Positions 58,660-64,000 of a DNA stretch of 64,000 nt are shown here, piece after piece. Under the pieces are notes generated by a model. It was not told the DNA's origin and did no database searches. It saw only the letters and a program-made list of their open reading frames with translations. The position numbers and the translations under genes are program-made. This DNA is from an uncultured Clostridia bacterium (GTDB taxonomy: Bacteria > Bacillota > Clostridia > Christensenellales > UBA1242). Location of the stretch: NCBI GenBank assembly GCA_944383405.1, contig CALWPL010000005.1, positions 1 to 64,000 of the forward strand, in the 5' to 3' direction. Each line of letters starts with the position of its first letter. Position 1 is the first letter of the stretch.

Positions 58660-59859
58660 ATGAATATATTTAAAAAACTTTATTGTAGAATTTATCAGGG
58701 GATATTTAGATTAATTCTACCTATTTTACCATATAGAGAGCCAAAAATTCTTAAAAGTAATAATGATATTTCGACCTTACTTAAAGAAAAGAAAATAGAT
58801 AATGTTATGCTTGTTACAGATAAAACTTTGAAGTCAATAGGTCTTACAAAAAGTTTAGAAGAGAATTTAACTCTTTCTAATATCAAAGTGGTAGTTTTTA
58901 GTGATGTAGTTGCAAATCCTACAACTCAGAATGTAGAAGATGGGTTAAAATTATATAAAAAGCAATTATGTAATGGGCTTATTGCTTTTGGTGGTGGCTC
59001 TAGCATGGATTGTGCAAAAGCAATAGGGGCAAGAATTGTCAAGCCAAAAAAGTCGTTAAGTAAAATGAAAGGACTTCTTAAAATTTGCAAAAAGTTACCT
59101 TTACTTATTGCTATTCCAACGACTGCTGGTACTGGCAGCGAAACTACTCTTGCGGCAGTTATTACTGATAGTGTAACAAGACATAAATATGCTATTAATG
59201 ATTTTTCATTAATACCACATTTTGCTATGCTTGATGCAACTTTAACAATTAATCTTCCTAAATTTGTTACTGCGACAACAGGAATGGATGCTTTAACACA
59301 CGCTATTGAATCTTACATTGGGAGAAGCACTACGAAAGATACAAGGAAAAACGCACTTGAAGCAACAAAATTAATATTTGAAAATTTGTATGAAGCATAT
59401 TTGCATGGAGAAAACTTAAAGGCTAGGCAAAATATGTTACTTGCATCATACAAAGCGGGGCTTGCTTTTACAAAATCTTATGTGGGGTATGTGCATGCTA
59501 TTGCTCATTCACTTGGTGGGAAGTATAATGTTGCCCACGGGCTAGCAAATGCAGTTATTTTACCGATAATGTTAAAAAAATATAATAAAGCAGTTTATAA
59601 AAAACTATATAAAATGGCATTATATGTAGGGCTTATTGATGAAAAAGTGGGAGTTGAAGAAGGCGCCCTTTTATTTATAGAAAAAATCGAAGAATTAAAC
59701 AAAAAAATGAATATAGGAAATACTATAAAAGAATTAAAAAAAGAGGATATTGAGAACTTGGCTAGAACGGCAGAAAAAGAGGGAAACCCATTATATCCTG
59801 TGCCGGTATTATATACAGCAAAGGAGTTAGAAGATGTTTATTATAAATTGTTAGTATAA
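58660..59859 (+). CDS. iron-containing alcohol dehydrogenase
   Basis: 399 residues of the Fe-ADH family, NAD(P)-dependent alcohol/aldehyde oxidoreductases. Nucleotide-binding GGGSSMD (111-117) and PTTAGTGSE (153-161) are present. The expected metal ligands are Asp210 and His214 (MDALTHAIESY), His279 (YVHA) and His293 (VAHG). An N-terminal extension of about 25 residues (FKKLYCRIYQGIFRLILPILPY) is hydrophobic and amphipathic and could hold the enzyme at the membrane, or could be part of the fold. I chose the ATG at 58660 because AGGA lies eight bases upstream; an in-frame ATG at 58639 has no ribosome site and sits about eight bases after the expected transcript start. Substrate not determinable. 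Confidence 0.9.
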   Translation: MNIFKKLYCRIYQGIFRLILPILPYREPKILKSNNDISTLLKEKKIDNVMLVTDKTLKSIGLTKSLEENLTLSNIKVVVFSDVVANPTTQNVEDGLKLYKKQLCNGLIAFGGGSSMDCAKAIGARIVKPKKSLSKMKGLLKICKKLPLLIAIPTTAGTGSETTLAAVITDSVTRHKYAINDFSLIPHFAMLDATLTINLPKFVTATTGMDALTHAIESYIGRSTTKDTRKNALEATKLIFENLYEAYLHGENLKARQNMLLASYKAGLAFTKSYVGYVHAIAHSLGGKYNVAHGLANAVILPIMLKKYNKAVYKKLYKMALYVGLIDEKVGVEEGALLFIEKIEELNKKMNIGNTIKELKKEDIENLARTAEKEGNPLYPVPVLYTAKELEDVYYKLLV

Positions 59860-60110
59860 AATTTTAAACTATTATTAATAATAACTTAGATTAATATTAA
59901 AAATATAAATGTTTTAGAGTTATAAAAATTAAATTTAAGGAGGATAAATAAAGGTCTTCCTTTTATTTTGTTAGGAACAATTCAATTTGACAAAGCAATA
60001 CAAGGAAAATAAAAAAAAATAGCGTTTTAGATAAAATAAGAATTGCTTTATTTAAACTATAAAATAATTATATTAAAAAGTTTAAAAAATCTTTAATTTG
60101 TTAAAAGAAA
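59860..60110. other. AT-rich intergenic region
   Basis: No ORF of note. AATAAAGG-TCTT-CCTTTTATT near 59946-59963 is a short hairpin followed by TTTG that may terminate the dehydrogenase transcript. An isolated AAGGAGG at 59937-59943 is not followed by a usable start codon. Confidence 0.45.
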
Positions 60111-60139
60111 TTGACAGTAAACACAAACTGGATTAAACT
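60111..60139 (+). promoter_or_regulatory. promoter of the MscS-type channel gene
   Basis: TTGACA (60111-60116), 17-bp spacer, TAAACT (60134-60139), 24 bp before the ATG; AAAGGAG ribosome site at 60149-60155. Confidence 0.7.
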
Positions 60140-60162
60140 AAAATAAACAAAGGAGAAGTACT

Positions 60163-61167
60163 ATGGATTGGCAAGGTGTTTGGAATGATATTGTTAATTT
60201 TTTTAGTAATAATATTTGGAATATAGTAATATTTTTTGCGACCTTATTTTTAGGAATTATAATTATAAAAATAATAATTAATATTACAAAAAGAATTTTA
60301 AGAAGGACTAAAATTGAAAAAATAGCACAGCAATTTTTAATTGGTATAATTAAAGTTGCTTTATATTTAGTACTTGTTTTATTGCTATTAAGTCAAATAG
60401 GAGTTCAGATTACTGGGATTTTAACAACTGTTAGTGCACTTGTTCTTGCTGTTGGAGTGGCCCTTGAAGGTAACATAGCAAATCTTGCAAATGGCATTGT
60501 GATTATATCAACTCATATGTTTAAAAAAGGCGATTATATTATGGTAGATGGAGTTGAAGGAAGTATTACAAATATTAATTTTTTATTTACAACTCTTATA
60601 ACTTCTGATAACAAAAAAATAACACTTCCTAATTCAACTATTGTAAATAACAATGTTACAAATCTTGGAGCAAATCCTAGAAGAAGGGTTGACTTTATCT
60701 TTTCTTGTGCTTATGAGAGTGATGTTGAAAAGGTAAAATCCATTATTATAGATGTAATGAAAAGTGATGGTAGAGTATACCTTGATCCAGAACCTTTTTG
60801 TAGGTTAAAGGTATTAAATGTAAGTAGTCTTGATTTTAGTGCTAATTGCTGGTGCGATAGTGATGATTATTGGGATGTTTATTATTATGTAGTGGAAAAT
60901 GTCTATAATGAATTTAAACGAAACAATATTTCAATTCCATATAATCAACTAGAAATTAGGGAAAGAAAAGATGAAGTCATAATGCCTGTTATAGGAACAA
61001 AGTTGCCTGAAAGAGTTGAAAAAGTAAGAATTAAAGAGCATGAAAAATTTGACCTTGAGGATGCTGATTTTACAAAAATTTTTAAACATAAAAAAAATGA
61101 TAAGGAACAAGATAAAAAGAATATACTTTCAAGGAAAAAGAAACGCAAAAAAGAACAAGAAGTTTAG
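60163..61167 (+). CDS. MscS-family mechanosensitive channel
   Basis: 334 residues. Three membrane helices: about 17-40, about 59-82, and the pore-lining third helix (TTVSALVLAVGVALEGNIANLANGIVI), whose Gly/Ala pattern and N-A-N-G kink are typical of MscS. A beta domain (GDYIMVDGVEGSITNINFLFTTL, LPNSTIVNNNVTN) and an alpha/beta C-terminal domain follow, then a Lys/Glu-rich tail (KKNDKEQDKKNILSRKKKRKK) unusual for the small MscS class. It releases solutes on hypo-osmotic shock. The gene has its own promoter and an AAGGAG site. Confidence 0.95.
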   Translation: MDWQGVWNDIVNFFSNNIWNIVIFFATLFLGIIIIKIIINITKRILRRTKIEKIAQQFLIGIIKVALYLVLVLLLLSQIGVQITGILTTVSALVLAVGVALEGNIANLANGIVIISTHMFKKGDYIMVDGVEGSITNINFLFTTLITSDNKKITLPNSTIVNNNVTNLGANPRRRVDFIFSCAYESDVEKVKSIIIDVMKSDGRVYLDPEPFCRLKVLNVSSLDFSANCWCDSDDYWDVYYYVVENVYNEFKRNNISIPYNQLEIRERKDEVIMPVIGTKLPERVEKVRIKEHEKFDLEDADFTKIFKHKKNDKEQDKKNILSRKKKRKKEQEV

Positions 61168-61277
61168 TTCTTAAAAATTTTAAAGCCTACAAGTAAAAAA
61201 TTTTAACAAAAAGTGGGTGATAAGAATAAATTAAAGATAGTTTGTTTCTGTTTTTCAATAATTTTTAAAAGGAGAAA

Positions 61278-61928
61278 ATGATGAAGAACTTTTTGCAAAA
61301 GAAATCAATTATGACTACTTTAATTGTTTTATCTGTTTTGTTGCTTGCTTTTTATATTTTTATGTTAGTGCGTCCAATAAGTTATGGAATGAATTATATT
61401 TATGTTCCGTCTGCACAGGAAATCGAAGAAAGTGGTGAAAGTGGAAATGTTATTGTCAAAGTTTTAAATGATAAAGAAGTATTATTTTCAACTAAAACGG
61501 CAGATAGTAAAGCCGAAACGGAAATTTCCATTACTTTTACTTTGTGGTATATAAGAAATGGTAATAAAATTTATACAAACACTACTGATTTTAACAAAAC
61601 TTCTCTTGATTCAGAAGAAGCGTTTAATAATTTTGTAAATGAATTAAAACAAGATGAGACTACTTGGGAAAGTATTTGGGATAGTAATACGACAAGTGGG
61701 TATTTAATTGAATTGAATGCGTTTAAGGCAAAACTAACAATTAGTGGAGAATCCCATGATATGAATAACAACGGAATTATTTGGTTTGTAGTATTAGTTG
61801 GAATTATTGAAATTGCATTAATAACTTTTACTATTTTATCAATAATTTGGTGTTATAAATCAAAAAAAGGAAATGATAATAAAAGCGAAGAAAATATATT
61901 AAATAAAGGCGAAAATGAAGTGATGTAA
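61278..61928 (+). CDS. hypothetical two-TM membrane protein
   Basis: About 216 residues: N-terminal helix (about 11-33, IMTTLIVLSVLLLAFYIFML), an extracytoplasmic domain of about 130 residues with beta-type strands (NVIVKVLNDKEVLFSTKTA, EISITFTLWYIRNGNKIYT), a C-terminal helix (about 168-194) and a charged tail. Both termini are probably inside. No family recognised. Two adjacent ATGs at 61278 and 61281 follow GGAG; the second has the better spacing. It lies 110 bp after the channel gene, and a terminator follows. A link to the channel is possible but unsupported beyond proximity. Confidence 0.82.
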   Translation: MMKNFLQKKSIMTTLIVLSVLLLAFYIFMLVRPISYGMNYIYVPSAQEIEESGESGNVIVKVLNDKEVLFSTKTADSKAETEISITFTLWYIRNGNKIYTNTTDFNKTSLDSEEAFNNFVNELKQDETTWESIWDSNTTSGYLIELNAFKAKLTISGESHDMNNNGIIWFVVLVGIIEIALITFTILSIIWCYKSKKGNDNKSEENILNKGENEVM

Positions 61929-61990
61929 GAAAAAAAGGAACAAACTATCAAATATAAGCAATATACAAAAACCATCGTATGCTTTAAAGA

Positions 61991-62027
61991 AAAACAACAT
62001 TCAAGTAAATGAATGTTGTTTTTTAAT
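61991..62027 (+). terminator. intrinsic terminator
   Basis: AAAACAACATTCA (61991-62003) / TGAATGTTGTTTT (62010-62022), a perfect 13-bp stem with a six-base loop and T-run. Confidence 0.92.
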
Positions 62028-62147
62028 AATTATTAAATAAATCTATTAAAAAATATTAAGTTATATGTAGTTTATTTTTTATATAATTTTGTGTTAATTA
62101 CAAATAAAAAATTTAATTCAAAAGTAAAAATTTATAATAATTCAAAT

Positions 62148-62633
62148 TTAAATTTCAATATCTATTTTTCTATGTTTTTTAAATTGGGTATAGGTTACGC
62201 CACATAAGTCAAACATTTTTTTAGAAGCAATAACAGCGTCGGTACTTGCGTACTTATCACATAAGTAAATTATATGCTTTATACCCGATTGAATAATTAA
62301 TTTAGAACATTCGTTGCAAGGGAATAGGTCAACATAAATGGTTGCGCCTTGTAAGTCTTTTCTATTTCCTCTATAATTTAGTATTGCATTCATTTCAGCG
62401 TGGCATACAAAAAAGTATTTTGTATTAAGGTTGTCTCCTTCTCTTTGCCATGGGAAATCCTTATCGTTAAATCCGTTTGGAGCACCATTATAGCCTATGC
62501 TTAAAATTCTTTTATCTTCACTAACGATACATGCCCCTACTTGTGTTGAAGGGTCTTTACTTCTATAAGACGAAAGTTTAGCGATTGCCATGAAATATTC
62601 GTCCCAATTTAAATGGTCAGTTCTTTCATTCAT
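62148..62633 (-). CDS. dCMP deaminase
   Basis: 161 residues. Zinc ligands His78 (HAE, with Glu80 as proton shuttle), Cys106 and Cys109 (PCNEC) are intact; WDEYFMAIAKLSSYRSKDPS at the N-terminus and NGAPNGF are typical of dCMP deaminases. It converts dCMP to dUMP, the thymidylate precursor; dut at 15.5 kb supplies the same product. The ATG at 62633 has no Shine-Dalgarno sequence and lies only six bases from a TATAAA box, so the mRNA is probably leaderless. Its promoter overlaps the divergent one of the YhhN gene. Confidence 0.94.
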   Translation of the reverse strand: MNERTDHLNWDEYFMAIAKLSSYRSKDPSTQVGACIVSEDKRILSIGYNGAPNGFNDKDFPWQREGDNLNTKYFFVCHAEMNAILNYRGNRKDLQGATIYVDLFPCNECSKLIIQSGIKHIIYLCDKYASTDAVIASKKMFDLCGVTYTQFKKHRKIDIEI

Positions 62634-62639
62634 ATTTTT

Positions 62640-62668
62640 TTTATAATATATAAATAATATTTTGTCAA
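62640..62668 (-). promoter_or_regulatory. promoter of the dCMP deaminase gene (leaderless)
   Basis: On the minus strand TTGACA (62668-62663), 17-bp spacer, TATAAA (62645-62640). The expected start is at about 62633, the A of the ATG. Confidence 0.65.
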
Positions 62669-62691
62669 TTAATTAAAATATATTTGATAAT
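62662..62691 (+). promoter_or_regulatory. promoter of the YhhN-family gene
   Basis: TTGTCA (62662-62667), 18-bp spacer, GATAAT (62686-62691). Its -35 occupies almost the same base pairs as the -35 of the divergent dCMP deaminase promoter. Confidence 0.5.
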
Positions 62692-62732
62692 ATGGGTAAA
62701 AAGTGGTACGCTTTTATTCATAGGAGATAGAG

Positions 62733-63434
62733 ATGAAAGAGAAGAAAGTTGCTTTTTACGGAAACTTAATATTTGGGGTTTTAATTGTTATGGCCACCAT
62801 TTTATATATGCTAGATATTATGAACCCTTACTTTATTAAAAGTTTAGATAGTATTTTATTTGTTTTATGCGGTGTTTTTAATCTTATACTTTTATATAAA
62901 TACAGAAAAATAAACCATGCATGGAAATCTTTTTTCATGTTATTAGGTCTTATTTTTGCTTGTATAGGGGATATAGTTTTAATAGGGAACTTTGTTCTAG
63001 GTGCAATTTTTTTTGCTATTGGACACATTTGGTTTTTGGTGTATTTTTATGTTTTACAGAAGTTTAATTATAAGGATGTTTTGATCGGCGGAATAATATT
63101 TTTGATTTCGTTACTTTTGATACTATTTTTACCTGTTTTTGATTTTGGTAATTTTTTAGCAATAGTCATTATTTATGCTCTTATTATTTCAATGATGCTT
63201 GGGAAAGCGTTTAGCAATTATTTATGTAAGATGACCATCCCAAATTTAGTAGTATTTATTGGGGCACTTTTGTTTTTCTTTTCAGATTTAATGCTTGTTT
63301 TTGACAATTTTTCAACTCTTTCTGGTATTTTTGGATATTTATGTTTATCTACTTATTATCCAGCGGAATTTCTACTTGCAATATCTATTTTTATTCAAAT
63401 CTATTCATTAAATAAGGAAGAAGAAACTAAATAA
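62733..63434 (+). CDS. YhhN family membrane protein (lysoplasmalogenase-like)
   Basis: 233 residues with about eight membrane helices. The family's conserved acidic motifs appear in helices: LIFACIGDIVLI (GD) and GALLFFFSDLMLVFD (SD), plus a late AEFLLA. YhhN proteins (PF07947) include the eukaryotic TMEM86 lysoplasmalogenase; several bacterial members hydrolyse lysoplasmalogens, but the activity of this one is inferred. AGGAGA lies six bases before the ATG. Clostridia commonly make plasmalogens, so a lipid-turnover role is plausible. Confidence 0.88.
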   Translation: MKEKKVAFYGNLIFGVLIVMATILYMLDIMNPYFIKSLDSILFVLCGVFNLILLYKYRKINHAWKSFFMLLGLIFACIGDIVLIGNFVLGAIFFAIGHIWFLVYFYVLQKFNYKDVLIGGIIFLISLLLILFLPVFDFGNFLAIVIIYALIISMMLGKAFSNYLCKMTIPNLVVFIGALLFFFSDLMLVFDNFSTLSGIFGYLCLSTYYPAEFLLAISIFIQIYSLNKEEETK

Positions 63435-63647
63435 TAACATAAAATTTTTAGTTTTTCATTAGTATTTATTAGTTTAATTTTTTAGTAATATTTTTTATAG
63501 AAATATTAGAAATTTGTTTGTAAGTTTTCAACCTAATTTAATTTGTCATAATTAAGTTATAGTGGGTTTTAATTTTAGATGGCAATATTTTAAAATAGGC
63601 ATATTTAAGTTAAATAATTTTGTGAAAATTTCATTTTAATAATGATT

Positions 63648-64000
63648 TTATTTTTCTGTTTTTATATTTGCCTTCAAATATGCTATGATTGCATTCTTAT
63701 CATTTCTTATCTTATTATTTATGACTGACTCTAATGCAAAATTTAGAGCAGTTTTAATCTGTTGTCCCCTATATCCTAGAGCCATCATATCATGTCCGTT
63801 GACAGCCAGTTGTTTTAAAGAAAAACACTCTTTTTGTGCGACTATTTTATCTATTTTTTTACGAATATTCTTTAATTTAATCTGTCTATCCCAAAGTGTT
63901 GGATTTTGGCCATAGTTGTCTCCAAGTTGGACTTCGATTAGTTTTTTAAATAGATCTTCGCCTAATCTATTTAGCCAACGCTTTATAGATTTAGTATCTT
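63648..64000 (-). CDS. CCA tRNA nucleotidyltransferase, C-terminal part (cut by window edge)
   Basis: The minus strand is open from the window end to a TAA at 63648-63650, 116 codons. The translation has RWLNRLGEDLFKKLI, then a helical section and FSLKQLAVNGHDMMALGYRG followed by IKTALNFALESVI. This is the C-terminal RNA-binding domain of bacterial CCA-adding enzymes, where S-L-K-x-L-A-[IV]-N-G-x-D is the hallmark. The catalytic N-terminal domain lies beyond the window. It would repair or complete tRNA 3' CCA ends, even though the tRNA-Ser here encodes CCA. Confidence 0.85.
   Translation of the reverse strand, partial: DTKSIKRWLNRLGEDLFKKLIEVQLGDNYGQNPTLWDRQIKLKNIRKKIDKIVAQKECFSLKQLAVNGHDMMALGYRGQQIKTALNFALESVINNKIRNDKNAIIAYLKANIKTEK

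Noticed and set aside
59937-60001. Small ORF after the isolated AAGGAGG
   Set aside because: The first possible start is a TTG more than 30 bases away, followed by only 14 codons; no support.
63685-63915. 76-codon plus-strand frame at the right edge
   Set aside because: It is the shadow of the minus-strand CCA-adding enzyme, whose C-terminal motifs are clear.
1-64000. Reassigned genetic code (TGA = Trp, as in Mycoplasma)
   Set aside because: TGG is used for Trp throughout and dut ends in TGA right after its last conserved motif, so the standard bacterial code applies.

Overview
The window looks like a chromosomal piece of a low-GC Bacillota, most likely an uncultured gut Clostridia-type bacterium. 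It is strongly AT-rich, has strong AAGGAG-type ribosome binding sites, sigma-A-like promoters (TTGACA / TATAAT) and intrinsic terminators nearly everywhere, a tRNA with encoded CCA, the standard code (TGA as stop, TGG for Trp), and families typical of that phylum (YfhO, DegV/FakB, a FabT-like MarR regulator, DUF1015-Tex, an SPFH operon resembling ydjGHI, a BmrCD-like ABC pair). I do not assign a species.

Layout. 1-3.0 kb: tRNA-Ser and a YfhO-family membrane protein (minus). 3.0-4.5 kb: FabT-like regulator and DegV/FakB fatty-acid-binding protein, with two TTTGA-N3-TCAAA operator-like palindromes between them. 4.5-6.2 kb: a gene-poor stretch with hairpins, a decayed AT-rich repeat tract, the broken 3' end of an AAA_4/Schlafen-like gene, and a tiny Cys-rich ORF with its own promoter, RBS and terminator. 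6.2-10.3 kb: ABC ATPase, permease and argS, one minus-strand operon. 10.4-11.2 kb: two tandem small unknown genes, apparently diverged paralogues. 11.3-14.0 kb: minus-strand operon of a one-TM protein, an SPFH protein with zinc ribbons and a TFIIB-type zinc-ribbon membrane protein. 14.0-19.8 kb: phosphohexomutase-dut, then a 41-codon leader-like ORF with terminator ahead of DUF1015-tex. 19.9-23.8 kb: a heterodimeric ABC exporter (minus). 58.5-64 kb: iron-type alcohol dehydrogenase, MscS channel, a two-TM protein, dCMP deaminase, a YhhN-family protein and the 3' end of a CCA-adding enzyme (minus, cut by the window edge).

The centrepiece is one uninterrupted 34-kb gene (24444-58472) encoding an 11,342-residue protein, more than half of the window. 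It has a cytoplasmic tail with PPIK repeats, one N-terminal signal-anchor helix, and then a huge predicted extracellular part. Four blocks of InlB/Flg_new-type repeats (about 43 in all) are interleaved with seven cassettes, each made of a short 'TLEEAV'-type header, a parallel beta-helix of GG[AG]IY repeats and a beta-rich closing segment. One BspA-type leucine-rich block sits in the middle, and the C-terminus is hydrophobic with no LPXTG motif. Upstream lies an 880-bp non-coding region with a nested inverted-repeat element that could be a structured RNA or a miniature transposon. I read the protein as a giant surface-exposed adhesin or scaffold; its function is not known from sequence.

Connections between genes: dCMP deaminase and dUTPase both feed dUMP for thymidylate synthesis. 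The FabT-like regulator and FakB suggest that uptake of exogenous fatty acids is sensed and controlled locally. The SPFH/zinc-ribbon operon and YfhO point to envelope maintenance.
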